62,783 bases of DNA from Pseudoglutamicibacter cumminsii (GCF_003143995.1 NZ_QFWG01000011.1:1-62783); one strand, 5' to 3'; shown: positions 1 through 7,820, counted from the stretch's first letter. Numbers and translations: made by a program. Notes: generated by a model from the letters alone, not told the origin.

Positions 1-159
1 GGAGCGCACTGACTCGACACCATAACCGAGTTGCTCAGCCACCCGCGAGGTCGTTCCTTGGCTCGTACCGAGCTCGGCGCGGAGCGTTCGCACCATCCGG
101 ACCGCCGCAGCCTTCTCCTCGGTCGAATAGCGGCGTCCCTTGTTCATGTGTTGGACCAT
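1..159 (-). CDS. IS3-type transposase OrfA, N-terminal part
   Basis: The first 53 codons of an open frame start at ATG 159 (a second in-frame ATG lies at 147) and run off the window. The product begins MVQHMNKGRRYSTEEKAAAV and continues with a VRMVRTLRAELG helix and a SRVAEQLGYGVESVR segment. This matches the helix-turn-helix DNA-binding N-terminus of IS3-family OrfA, which recognises the terminal repeats. The catalytic DDE domain would be in OrfB, outside the window, usually made by programmed frameshifting. I see no internal stop in the visible part. Confidence 0.8.
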   Translation of the reverse strand, partial: MVQHMNKGRRYSTEEKAAAVRMVRTLRAELGTSQGTTSRVAEQLGYGVESVRS

Positions 160-213
160 GGCTCCATTCTCGTTCCATAACTCTGGAGCCTCCACCAAAC
201 CCAGGGCGCTTCA
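1..213 (-). mobile_element. End of an IS3-type insertion sequence (cut by window edge)
   Basis: Read on the minus strand, the element begins at 213 with TGAAGCGCCCTGGGTTTGG, followed by GTGGAGGCTCC; a TG-starting terminal repeat of this kind is typical of IS3-family ends. A transposase OrfA start follows about 50 bases inside it. Only one end is visible, so the target duplication, OrfB and intactness cannot be judged. The end lies two bases from the stop codon of the neighbouring lipoprotein gene (stop at 216-218), so the element inserted at the very 3' end of that gene. The family call rests on the end sequence and the OrfA N-terminus. Confidence 0.75.
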
Positions 214-215
214 CT

Positions 216-1385
216 TTACGGCCTCACTGCAAATCCCCTAAAGAAGAGACCGCTACTGATTTTTGCCGGATCGTCATCCAGCACGACCCGCCCCACTTCT
301 TCGCCGGTGGACCGGTCATAACGCAAAATTCTGTACGGAGAACCATCATTATTATCTGCCATGACGACAACCTCAGTATCAGTGAAGATCGCCACGGATG
401 AAGCGGAATTATCGCTATATCCTTCAACGCTAAATTTGCGTTCCGTATGTCCCGTCTTGATGTCCGTGGACATGATCGAATCCTTAACCCCGTACCACTC
501 AAGCTTTCCGTCCTTCAGCGACTGACGGGTTACATGAGGAAAGCCTGTACCATCTTCACTGATGAAAGGCTCGGTCACTTCATCTGAGCTCAGGGCCTTG
601 CTCTCATACTTACCGGGCTTGGTGTCCCAAATCGATAAAACGGGCTTAGCAGCAACATCCAATCCACCTCGTCTCTCGTCAGAGATGTAGTAGATCTTTC
701 CATTAAGGCATGGCGCATCATTGAGTACCGCGCCCTCTCTAGCCTGAGTACTGCTGCCGACAACTTTCTCCTTGCCATCGTTCGTGCCAGTTAATTGGCT
801 GAGAACCATGGGCTCTGTATCAGGATCACCCGTCTTCGAATATGGACCGGTAGCCAAACCTATCCCGAAGACCTCCCCCTCGCACTGAGCAGCAATGAAA
901 TAGCTACCTTCAACTTCGGCTAGAGAGCTTCCGGAACTGGTGGTGGTCACAACCTGAGTCGTATACCCGACGTCGCTGAAGCCCAGATTATAAAGTCCCA
1001 CTACAGTATCCGGCGTGGTGGCAAGCATGGCGTATTGGCTGTCCGTTTTTGCATTCTCAAAACTCTTCATGCCGTTACCATCAAGTAAATAGTCGGTCTT
1101 CATATCACTGAAGAACAGCCCCTTCTCAGTCCACGCCATCGAGCACATGTCCATGCCCCAGGTCTGCACTTCTGAAAAAGCACCATCGTCGTTTACCAGC
1201 AAAACCTTTCCGTCTTGGCTTTTCCCATCCATGTCACGGCTCTGAGCACTGAAGCACAGTGCGTACGCGGCCTCGCCTAGAGCCTCGGTTTTTTGGGATG
1301 GGGGATCAGCTGGTGAACAGCTAACCAGGGTAAAAACAGTGGCCGACACTGCCGCTGCGGTGATGATACGACGTCCGTGAATCAT
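216..1385 (-). CDS. Secreted lipoprotein of unknown function
   Basis: The 389-residue product starts MIHGRRIITAAAV, a positively charged n-region and hydrophobic core ending in a lipobox LVSC, so it should be cleaved and lipid-anchored outside the membrane. I chose ATG 1385 because the signal peptide starts there; an upstream in-frame start (1439) would add 18 residues that do not fit an export signal. The mature part is rich in short beta-type segments with repeated IWD, WYGV and ILRYDRSTGEEV patterns, which suggests a beta-propeller-like fold, but I recognise no named family. The gene looks less GC-rich than the core genes. Its stop codon sits two bases from an IS end, so the native C-terminus could have been altered. 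Confidence 0.75.
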   Translation of the reverse strand: MIHGRRIITAAAVSATVFTLVSCSPADPPSQKTEALGEAAYALCFSAQSRDMDGKSQDGKVLLVNDDGAFSEVQTWGMDMCSMAWTEKGLFFSDMKTDYLLDGNGMKSFENAKTDSQYAMLATTPDTVVGLYNLGFSDVGYTTQVVTTTSSGSSLAEVEGSYFIAAQCEGEVFGIGLATGPYSKTGDPDTEPMVLSQLTGTNDGKEKVVGSSTQAREGAVLNDAPCLNGKIYYISDERRGGLDVAAKPVLSIWDTKPGKYESKALSSDEVTEPFISEDGTGFPHVTRQSLKDGKLEWYGVKDSIMSTDIKTGHTERKFSVEGYSDNSASSVAIFTDTEVVVMADNNDGSPYRILRYDRSTGEEVGRVVLDDDPAKISSGLFFRGFAVRP

Positions 1386-1408
1386 GAATGTTCCATTCTG
1401 ATACAGAG

Positions 1409-1440
1409 TTTGGGCCGGCCCAATCTTAGGCCGGCCCAAA
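1409..1440 (-). terminator. Strong hairpin between two minus-strand genes
   Basis: TTTGGGCCGGCC and GGCCGGCCCAAA form a perfect 12-bp stem around an 8-base loop. It lies just downstream of the YiiX-like gene (stop at 1460) and before the lipoprotein start. No U-run follows on the minus strand, so it may be a weak terminator, a processing site or an mRNA-stabilising structure. Confidence 0.5.
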
Positions 1441-1459
1441 TACTAGTTTTCCAGTACGT

Positions 1460-2218
1460 TTAGAGGGTCTTGTACGTCACTGTCTTTGAGGAATCCTTAA
1501 TGTTGTAAGGATAAACGCCAGGACCTCCGTTGCCGTCGAGATCAATCATCGTCGCCGCCTTGTAGGCCGCCCACACCAACTGCGAACAATTCATCTTCGA
1601 ACCGGTCGTCGACTTGTTCACGGCAAAATTGGAGTTATATCCCTTGCCGAGCAATTTGTTGAAGGCATAGTTAGCAGCCTTACCTCTATTGGTCGATGTA
1701 GTCCTAACGTACTGCTTCACCGCGCCCTTGCCTACTTTCACCTTTTTGGCTGCGATCGATCGGCTATTCTTTCCGGTCCCGGGAGCTTCCACGATGGTTG
1801 CGGTTGAGTAGTAAATGCCTGTGTGGCCATGCTGAACGAAAAACGTCGAAGCAGGAGAGACGAAAATATCACCCTTACGCTTTGCAGGACCCAAGGTAAC
1901 GGTACCGTTGCCCCCGCTACTGCTGCGGGCCGAAGCAACGCTTCGATTAGCCAGAGAATCGACCGATTTCGCTTCCCGCACCGAAGCCTTACTCTCGGAC
2001 AAAGCCCGATTAACGGCTTCGTCCAAACTGATTCCTTCGTCCTGTGCGAACTCACCCAGCGAATCTCTCAGCTCGGTGACCGAGGTTCCAGGATTGAGAC
2101 TTGCCAGCTCATTCAAAGAACCGTTTCCCGTATCAGCCAACGCCGGCATAGCCGAACCAATGACCAGCATGCTCGAAGCGGCGATTCCCGCGAGCATATG
2201 ACGTTTTTCAAAACACAA
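1460..2218 (-). CDS. Secreted YiiX/YycO-like (permuted NlpC/P60) protein
   Basis: A 252-residue protein with a signal peptide (residues 1-29, ending AMPALA). A helical region (about 35-100) precedes a C-terminal domain with GDIFV (116-120), QHGHTGIYY (His132), a VEAPG segment (Glu144) and NCSQLVWAAY (Cys211). The His/Glu then C-terminal Cys order is that of the circularly permuted papain-like YiiX/YycO family, thought to act as amidases, peptidases or lipid-modifying enzymes; the substrate here is unknown. TTG 2218 is used because it supplies the charged n-region and directly follows an in-frame stop. ATG 2197 is the alternative, but would leave no basic residue before the hydrophobic core. 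The gene sits with other accessory genes, so a surface or interbacterial role is possible but unproven. Confidence 0.7.
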   Translation of the reverse strand: MCFEKRHMLAGIAASSMLVIGSAMPALADTGNGSLNELASLNPGTSVTELRDSLGEFAQDEGISLDEAVNRALSESKASVREAKSVDSLANRSVASARSSSGGNGTVTLGPAKRKGDIFVSPASTFFVQHGHTGIYYSTATIVEAPGTGKNSRSIAAKKVKVGKGAVKQYVRTTSTNRGKAANYAFNKLLGKGYNSNFAVNKSTTGSKMNCSQLVWAAYKAATMIDLDGNGGPGVYPYNIKDSSKTVTYKTL

Positions 2219-2323
2219 CCCCTAGCACGTAGCAGTAATGATCCAAGTAACCGGTCAAACATGAACATAAAGAAGCACAAAAACGCATAGCGCATCCGAC
2301 GCACGTTCAACGAAAAAGATCCT

Positions 2324-2353
2324 TGATCTGAAGAGAAATAATATTTCAGATCA
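2324..2353. promoter_or_regulatory. Inverted repeat upstream of the YiiX-like gene
   Basis: TGATCTGAA and TTCAGATCA are perfect 9-bp arms separated by 12 AT-rich bases. The repeat is about 105 bases upstream of the minus-strand YiiX-like gene, and its spacer contains a TATTAT sequence on that strand. It could be an operator or a small hairpin. Nothing else gene-like is visible in 2219-2440. Confidence 0.35.
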
Positions 2354-2440
2354 GTGGATAAAATGATCCTAGCGTTAAGCACGTCACCACGGGACACTCA
2401 TCGCCCTCCGCGCCAGGGCGCAAGACCCTTGGGAAGAAGC

Positions 2441-2662
2441 ACTCTCGTGGCTAAAGATGGTTTGAAGACGATCGTGCCACTCTTGCTTGACGAACTTGGG
2501 GATGAGTTTGACCGTTCCTACGATTCAAAAGCCAAGCTGAGCCGACTCCATGAACGAAGCTCGAAGATCAAGGTATTTGATCCAACGCGTGGAGCCGGGA
2601 TGAGTTTCCTCCCACGTGTTATGCGTGCCGACCTATATGATGGTGAGGAACTTACGGGTTGA
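2441..2662 (+). pseudogene. Decayed fragment of an MmeI/YeeA-type DNA methyltransferase
   Basis: About 73 codons of an open frame read KDGLKTIVPLLLDEL, then KAKLSRLHERSSKIKVFDP, then TRGAGMSFLPRVM. The layout matches the region just before and over SAM-binding motif I of large type IIL/BREX-like DNA methyltransferases, where family members read roughly NILKxIxPLFLDEL ... KLxxLHxKIAxLxFxDPACGxGNFL. Here the DPACGxGNF motif has become DPTRGAGMSF, and the frame stops soon after, so it cannot be active. It is flanked by the accessory genes on the left and murA on the right, and is probably a relic of a lost restriction-modification or defence system. The comparison is from memory of the family, not a database search. 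Confidence 0.55.
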
Positions 2663-2706
2663 TCCCGTGCCGTCCATTGCCCGCTCATGACAAGGAATAC
2701 TGAAGC

Positions 2707-4038
2707 GTGACGACTAAGGTCTTGTCCATTAACGGTGGCCGCCCTCTCAACGGTGAAGTGACCGTTCGCGGCGCCAAGAATCTGGTGCCTAAGGCGATGG
2801 TCGCGTCCCTGTTGGGTAGCGGTAAGTCGATCTTGCGTAACGTGCCTCAGATTAAGGATGTCGATGTGGTTGCCGGCTTGTTGCGGCTGCACGGCGTCAC
2901 TGTGGATGTGGACCATGCCAAGGGTGAGATCGTGATGGATCCGTCCGGCGCGAAGACGGCTTCAAGCGCGGAGATTGATGCGTACGCTGGGGACTCGCGC
3001 ATTCCGATCCTGTTCTGTGGACCTCTCATGCACACGATCGGGGAAGCTTTCATCCCAGACCTCGGCGGTTGCCGTATTGGCGACCGTCCGATCGACTACC
3101 ACTTGCAGGTTTTGCGGGAGTTCGGTGCGATCGTCGACAAGGCCCCGAACGGGATCACCATTTCGGCTCGCAACGGCCTCTACGGTGCAAAGGTTGAGCT
3201 TCCGTACCCATCCGTGGGCGCTACCGAGCAGGTTCTGCTGACTGCGGTTCGGGCCAAGGGCATTACTGAGCTCAAAAACGCTGCGGTTGAGCCTGAGATT
3301 CAGGACCTCATTTCTGTTTTGCAGAAGATGGGCGCGATCATCGATCTTCGCGGTGAACGCACGCTCGTGATTGAAGGCGTCGAGTCCCTGCGAGCCTACG
3401 ACCACACTGCGCTGCCTGACCGTAATGAGGGTGCATCGTGGGCTTCGGCAGCGCTGGCGACGGGTGGCGACATCCTCGTTAAGGGTGCCGCGCAGAAGGA
3501 TCTCTCTGCGTTCCTGAACTGCTATCGCCGACTTGGTGGTGAGTTCGAGGTACAGAACGAAGGGATCCGGTTCTTCCACCCGGGTGGTGAGCTCAACCCG
3601 CTGGTTCTTGAGACCGATGTGCATCCAGGCTTTATGACGGACTGGCAGCAGCCGCTCGTGGTTGCGCTGACCCAGGCGACCGGCGTTTCGATTGTTCACG
3701 AGACCGTGTATGAGAACCGTTTCGGCTTCACTGACGCGCTCAAGCGCATGGGTGCCACGATCCAGTTGCATCGTCAGTGCCTCGGTTCGCTTCCGTGCCG
3801 CTTCGGTAACCGCGACTTCCTGCACTCGGCAGTCATCACGGGTAAGTCCCAGCTCAAGGGCGCAGACTTTGTGATCCCGGACTTGCGCGGCGGTTTTTCC
3901 CACGTGATCGCGGCTCTCGCTGCAGACGGCGTCTCGAACGCGACCGGTATCGACCTCATCAATCGCGGCTACGAACACTTCATCGATAAGTTGCTCGCTC
4001 TTGGCGCCGATGTTGAGCTCAAGGAACAGAACAACTGA
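2707..4038 (+). CDS. murA: UDP-N-acetylglucosamine 1-carboxyvinyltransferase
   Basis: MurA adds enolpyruvate from PEP to UDP-GlcNAc, the first committed step of peptidoglycan synthesis, in the cytoplasm. The 443-residue product has the normal two-domain EPSP-synthase-like length. It shows the start VRGAKNLVPKAMVASLL, the loop GGCRIGDRPIDYHL with the catalytic cysteine (Cys122, the fosfomycin target), SVGATEQVLL in mid-protein, and DLRGGFSHVIAALAADG near the end. The start is GTG 2707, preceded by AAGGA. It overlaps the next gene by one base (TGATG), so murA, the acyltransferase, gpsA and ddl form one envelope-precursor run. Confidence 0.93.
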   Translation: MTTKVLSINGGRPLNGEVTVRGAKNLVPKAMVASLLGSGKSILRNVPQIKDVDVVAGLLRLHGVTVDVDHAKGEIVMDPSGAKTASSAEIDAYAGDSRIPILFCGPLMHTIGEAFIPDLGGCRIGDRPIDYHLQVLREFGAIVDKAPNGITISARNGLYGAKVELPYPSVGATEQVLLTAVRAKGITELKNAAVEPEIQDLISVLQKMGAIIDLRGERTLVIEGVESLRAYDHTALPDRNEGASWASAALATGGDILVKGAAQKDLSAFLNCYRRLGGEFEVQNEGIRFFHPGGELNPLVLETDVHPGFMTDWQQPLVVALTQATGVSIVHETVYENRFGFTDALKRMGATIQLHRQCLGSLPCRFGNRDFLHSAVITGKSQLKGADFVIPDLRGGFSHVIAALAADGVSNATGIDLINRGYEHFIDKLLALGADVELKEQNN

Positions 4039-4817
4039 TGGCGCGGAAGGGATCTAACGAAACCCGCGCCGCACGTTTCACTTTTGGTTTCGCCGCATCG
4101 TTCGTGCGGCCCACTTTGGCGCTGATGCTCAAGCGAACCTGGGTTGGCTTGGGTTCGATCAAACCGGGTTCGATCATTGTTTCGAACCACATCAGCGAAC
4201 TTGATCCGCTGATCGTGGCTGAAGCCTTGTACGCGCACAAGCTCCTTCCGCGTTTCCTCGCGAAGGCCTCACTGTTCAAGATTCCGGTTGTGGGTCGGAT
4301 TCTGAAAGCGACCGGGCAGATTCCAGTCGAGCGTGGCGGCCCTGGCGCTAAGCTTTCGCTCGAGGCCGCTGCCGAAGTCATCGGGCGCGGCGGCGTCATC
4401 ATCATCTATCCGGAAGGTACCTTGACGAAGGACCCGGATAAGTGGCCGATGGAGGCGCGTACCGGCGCAGCCCGGCTTGCATTGAAAACCAATGCGCCCA
4501 TCGTTCCGGTAGTTCACTGGGGCGACCAGGAACTTCTGGGAGGCAAGCCACGTAGGCTACGGTTGTTCCCTCGGAAAGCGACCGTGGTCATGGCAGGCTC
4601 CGAGATCGAGATGGATGATCTGCGTGAAGGGCCTATGACCCGTTCCGTTCTGGATGAGGCAACCAGCCGCATCACGAAGCACATGATGTACTTGGTTGCT
4701 GATCTGCGCGGCGAAGAACCGCCAGAGGTCCCGTGGTCGCCTACAGGTGACCGGGAGGAACAGCTCAAGCGACGCGAAGAGGAAAAGCGGCGCCGTGAAG
4801 AGCAAGAGGACTGGTAA
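4038..4817 (+). CDS. plsC: 1-acyl-sn-glycerol-3-phosphate acyltransferase family protein
   Basis: A 259-residue PlsC-like enzyme expected to acylate lysophosphatidic acid to phosphatidic acid at the inner face of the membrane. It has the HxxxxD catalytic motif NHISELDPL (His51, Asp56), a PVERGG segment, and the substrate-binding motif YPEGTLTKDP. The C-terminus ends in a very charged, probably helical tail rich in Lys/Arg/Glu (EEQLKRREEEKRRREE) not needed for the fold. Translation is coupled to murA by a one-base overlap. Together with gpsA downstream it links phospholipid and cell-wall supply. Substrate specificity within the family is not certain. Confidence 0.85.
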   Translation: MARKGSNETRAARFTFGFAASFVRPTLALMLKRTWVGLGSIKPGSIIVSNHISELDPLIVAEALYAHKLLPRFLAKASLFKIPVVGRILKATGQIPVERGGPGAKLSLEAAAEVIGRGGVIIIYPEGTLTKDPDKWPMEARTGAARLALKTNAPIVPVVHWGDQELLGGKPRRLRLFPRKATVVMAGSEIEMDDLREGPMTRSVLDEATSRITKHMMYLVADLRGEEPPEVPWSPTGDREEQLKRREEEKRRREEQEDW

Positions 4818-4848
4818 CGGGCGGCGTCAGTCGCAAGCAGGCGTGAAG

Positions 4849-4902
4849 ATGAACGCTTCAGGACAGATGAACGCTTCAGAATAGATAAACGCTTTAGAGC
4901 AC
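4849..4902 (+). repeat. Three imperfect 18-bp tandem repeats before gpsA
   Basis: Consecutive units at 4849-4866 (ATGAACGCTTCAGGACAG), 4867-4884 (ATGAACGCTTCAGAATAG) and 4885-4902 (ATAAACGCTTTAGAGCAC) fill the spacer between plsC and gpsA. The last unit ends 11 bases before the gpsA ribosome binding site. Each of the first two units reads as an ATG plus three or four codons, but none has a Shine-Dalgarno sequence. Confidence 0.8.
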
Positions 4903-4925
4903 AGCACAGCGTTGGAGGCATGCGC

Positions 4926-5939
4926 GTGAAGAATCTCACCGTCATGGGTTCGGGTTCGTGGGGAACCACGTTCGCAAAGGTTCTGGCAGACGCCAACCCG
5001 GAAGCGACTGTAACCTTGTGGGCCCGCCGTGATGAGGTGGCCGAAGAGATCGCTACGAAACACACCAATAGTGGCTACCTCGGTGACTTGACGTTGCCTT
5101 TCAACATCACTGCGACATCGGACGCCGTAGCCGCGCTGAATGGCGCGGAGATGGTGGTTTTGGCGGTTCCTGCGCAGACATTGCGTGAACAGCTCACGCA
5201 GTGGGCGGACGCGATCCCAGCTGACGCAGTTATTGTTTCTCTCATGAAGGGCCTTGAGCGGGGCACGGGCTTGCGTATGACGCAGGTTGTCCAGGAAGTC
5301 CTGGGGACCTCGGATGACAAGCTTGTGGTCCTTTCAGGCCCGAATCTCGCGCGGGAGATCGCGCGGGAGGAACCGACCGCGTCGGTGGTTGCGTGCTCTG
5401 TAACCGAAACTGCTGATGCGGTAGCGCAGGCGTGCACCGCGGCGTATTTCCGTCCGTATACGAACCGCGACGTTATCGGCGCTGAGATCGGCGGCATCGT
5501 GAAGAACATCATCGCCCTAGCTGTCGGCATGTGCGACGGCATGGGCATGGGTGACAACACGAAGGCGACTGTGATCACGCGTGGGCTTGCCGAGACCACG
5601 CGTTTAGCCGTGGCGATAGGCGGTAAGGCTGAGACGATGTCGGGGCTCGCCGGAATGGGCGACCTTGTGGCGACGTGCGCGTCGTCGTTGTCGCGTAACT
5701 ACACTGCGGGACGTTTGTTTGGGCAGGGGCTCAGCATGGACCAGGTGACGTCGAAGATGACGCAGGTTGCCGAGGGCGTCAAGAGCTGTTCGGCGGTTTT
5801 GGAGCTTGCCCACGAGAACGGCGTTGACATGCCGATCGCCGCTGCAGCGTCGAAGGTTCTGGACGGCTCCGTGCCTGTTATCAAGATGCCGAAACTATTA
5901 CTTGACCGCGATTTGAAATCTGAGGAGCGTAACCAGTGA
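4926..5939 (+). CDS. gpsA: Glycerol-3-phosphate dehydrogenase [NAD(P)+]
   Basis: GpsA reduces dihydroxyacetone phosphate to sn-glycerol-3-phosphate, the precursor of phospholipids and here also of the CDP-glycerol made by the TagD homolog at 22053. The product (337 residues) has the Rossmann motif GSGSWGTTFAK at the N-terminus, SLMKGLERGT, LSGPNLAREI and the active-site region GGIVKNIIALAVG followed by SGLAGMGDLVATC. I chose GTG 4926 because GGAGG (4914-4918) is 7 bases upstream; ATG 4920 would leave only one base. It ends in a 4-base overlap (GTGA) with ddl, implying translational coupling. Confidence 0.92.
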   Translation: MKNLTVMGSGSWGTTFAKVLADANPEATVTLWARRDEVAEEIATKHTNSGYLGDLTLPFNITATSDAVAALNGAEMVVLAVPAQTLREQLTQWADAIPADAVIVSLMKGLERGTGLRMTQVVQEVLGTSDDKLVVLSGPNLAREIAREEPTASVVACSVTETADAVAQACTAAYFRPYTNRDVIGAEIGGIVKNIIALAVGMCDGMGMGDNTKATVITRGLAETTRLAVAIGGKAETMSGLAGMGDLVATCASSLSRNYTAGRLFGQGLSMDQVTSKMTQVAEGVKSCSAVLELAHENGVDMPIAAAASKVLDGSVPVIKMPKLLLDRDLKSEERNQ

Positions 5940-7069
5940 CGACGTCTCAAAAAAGAGTTCTGCTCCTGTTCGGCGGCCAGTCGAGTGAGCACTCGGTTTC
6001 GTGCGTGACCGCGGCCGGTGTTTTGCGCGCTATCGACACGGATCGGTTCACGGTGATTCCGGTGGGTGTGACGCAGGACGGCCGTTGGACCGTGGTTCCT
6101 CCTCAGCAGGTTCTCACGTATTCGTTCGATGGCGGTGTTGAGCCGGTCGTCGAGCTGCAGGGGCAGCCGGTGCGGCTCATGCGTTCTGAGGATTCCGATG
6201 CGGCTGCTCGCTTGGTGACGGATGCTCAGCCTGGTGAGATGGTTAAGATGCTCGCTGGGATCGATGTTGTGTTCCCTCTGTTGCATGGTCCATACGGTGA
6301 GGATGGCACGGTTCAGGGCTTCTTGGAGCTGCTCGGTGTTCCCTATGTGGGCTCCGGTGTAGCGGCCTCGGCTGTGGGTATGGATAAGCATCTGATGAAG
6401 ATGGCTTTCAGCGCTGCCGGTTTGCGTGTGGGGCCGTATCAGGTGGTCACTGACCGCGCGTGGGACGCTGATCCTCAGGGGTGCCTAGACCGCTGTGAGG
6501 GCCTTGAGCTTCCCTTGTTTGTGAAGCCTGCTCGCGCGGGTTCTTCGCAGGGCGTTGTTCGCGTTGATGATCGTGAGGACTTGAGCCTTGCGATTGAGGA
6601 GGCGCGGATGCATGACCCGAAGGTTTTGGTAGAGCAGGGTATTTCGGGCCGTGAGATCGAATGCGCAGCGCTTGAAGGACGCCGTGGAATGCCGACGCGT
6701 GCTTCGGTTGGTGGTGAGGTTGTGGTCGATGCGGCCGCGGCTGATCTGTACGACTACGAGTCGAAGTACTTGGCGGACGATAACGCCCGCACCGAGGCTC
6801 CCGCGCGGCTGACTGATGAGCAGGCTGCCTCGCTCCAGGAACAGGCGATCGTTGCGTATGACGCGTTGGGCTGCGAAGGTCCTGCGCGCGTGGACTTTTT
6901 CTTGGACGAGACCGGCGAGTGGATCATCAACGAGATCAACACGATGCCCGGCTTCACGCCGATCAGCATGTACCCGCAGTTGTGGGCGGCGAGCGGGCTA
7001 CCGTATGAGGATTTGATTACGGAGCTGATCACGCTCGCACTAGAGCGCCGAGCAGGGCTGCTCCGCTAG
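5936..7069 (+). CDS. ddl: D-alanine--D-alanine ligase
   Basis: The cytoplasmic ATP-grasp enzyme that joins two D-alanines for the peptidoglycan stem peptide. The product is 377 residues, normal for the family. Visible motifs are LFGGQSSEHSVS at the N-terminus, LLHGPYGEDGTVQGFLELL, LPLFVKPARAGSSQGV (ATP-grasp lysine), a GREIECAALEG strand, and the Mg-binding end EINTMPGFTPISMYP. The start overlaps gpsA by four bases. It converges on the DUF3515 gene; a 7-bp hairpin (GCTAGCG/CGCTAGC, 7065-7083) overlaps its stop. Confidence 0.95.
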   Translation: MTTSQKRVLLLFGGQSSEHSVSCVTAAGVLRAIDTDRFTVIPVGVTQDGRWTVVPPQQVLTYSFDGGVEPVVELQGQPVRLMRSEDSDAAARLVTDAQPGEMVKMLAGIDVVFPLLHGPYGEDGTVQGFLELLGVPYVGSGVAASAVGMDKHLMKMAFSAAGLRVGPYQVVTDRAWDADPQGCLDRCEGLELPLFVKPARAGSSQGVVRVDDREDLSLAIEEARMHDPKVLVEQGISGREIECAALEGRRGMPTRASVGGEVVVDAAAADLYDYESKYLADDNARTEAPARLTDEQAASLQEQAIVAYDALGCEGPARVDFFLDETGEWIINEINTMPGFTPISMYPQLWAASGLPYEDLITELITLALERRAGLLR

Positions 7070-7109
7070 CGCATTTCGCTAGCCTCCTGCGCGTTTAGTT
7101 GGCTGGTTT

Positions 7110-7141
7110 AGCTGCCTGCGCCTTTAGCTGTCTGCGCCTTT
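7110..7141 (-). repeat. Two 16-bp tandem repeats over the DUF3515 stop codon
   Basis: Units 7110-7125 and 7126-7141 differ at one base (AGCTGCCTGCGCCTTT and AGCTGTCTGCGCCTTT on the plus strand). The junction falls in the stop codon (7124-7126) of the minus-strand gene, so the last coding bases are repeated in the 3' untranslated region. Weaker relics of the unit continue to about 7086. Confidence 0.75.
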
Positions 7142-7711
7142 GCTGACGACGTCTTCGTCGAGGTCTTCAGGCGTATCCAAATTGAGGTCACGTGCCGACG
7201 AGCACCGTTTCGTCGCTTCGTTGTTCTTGACGGCGTCAGAGACGGCAACTGCGACGTCTGAGGACGAGATGCGTGCTGTGTCGATTGTGATAGTGATGTA
7301 GGGCTCGCGTCCGTAGGTCGCGATCGTCCATGTGCCGTCGTTGTTTTCCCGCGCAGTCCAGTCGACCTCGTCAATGGTTGAGCACCGATCGGATGTCACA
7401 GCAGGAGCGATCTCGCCACATTTGAGAATCGCGGAAGCTGGCTGACCCCACGCCGCGGTGGCTTGGCTTGTGGTCTTCCGTTTAGGCTGGCCAGAGATTT
7501 CGCGTGGCAGGGTGATCATGACTTGCGCGCATCGGGCATCGGCCGCGTTCTCAGCGGGTGTGACTTCAACGGGTTCGCTACAGCCGCTCAAGGAAAGACC
7601 CGCACCTAGAGCCAGTACAGTCGCGATCGAAGCCTTGCGTACGCGAGAGCGGTATGGCTGGCTCGAGCGTCCTGAGACGAACGGTTGGCGAAAAACGGAA
7701 CTTGCACGCAT
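7124..7711 (-). CDS. DUF3515 family lipoprotein
   Basis: A 195-residue protein with a basic N-terminus, a hydrophobic segment and the lipobox LSGC, hence probably a lipoprotein. The mature part has paired cysteines (ARCAQVMITLP, ILKCG, SDRCSTIDEVDW, TKRCSS) and the segment GREPYITITID. This combination matches DUF3515, an actinobacterial family of unknown function often found beside ddl and murA-type genes. The start lies about 108 bases from the divergently transcribed LCP gene, so the two share a promoter region. ATG 7711 gives a long n-region; a later start is possible. Confidence 0.8.
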   Translation of the reverse strand: MRASSVFRQPFVSGRSSQPYRSRVRKASIATVLALGAGLSLSGCSEPVEVTPAENAADARCAQVMITLPREISGQPKRKTTSQATAAWGQPASAILKCGEIAPAVTSDRCSTIDEVDWTARENNDGTWTIATYGREPYITITIDTARISSSDVAVAVSDAVKNNEATKRCSSARDLNLDTPEDLDEDVVSKGADS

Positions 7712-7742
7712 ACCTCCAGTTTATCTACAGGCTACGGAACTA

Positions 7743-7792
7743 GAATCCTGTGTATAGATTCTGTGTACGGCAGTGATTCTGTGTACGGCAAT
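7743..7792 (+). repeat. 18-bp tandem repeats in the shared promoter region of DUF3515 and LCP
   Basis: GATTCTGTGTACGGCAGT (7757-7774) and GATTCTGTGTACGGCAAT (7775-7792) are near-identical, and a degenerate copy GAATCCTGTGTATA (7743-7756) precedes them. They end 29 bases before the LCP start, where promoter elements or a regulator site would be expected. TAGAAT (7741-7746) is a possible -10 box at their edge. Confidence 0.75.
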
Positions 7793-7820
7793 TCGTTTTG
7801 GAAGAAGTTGGAGGCCGCGA

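Noticed and set aside
2962-3978. Long minus-strand open frame (338 codons) opposite murA
   Set aside because: It lies entirely within a clear murA gene on the other strand, has no recognisable motif and is the usual shadow of GC-rich codon use.
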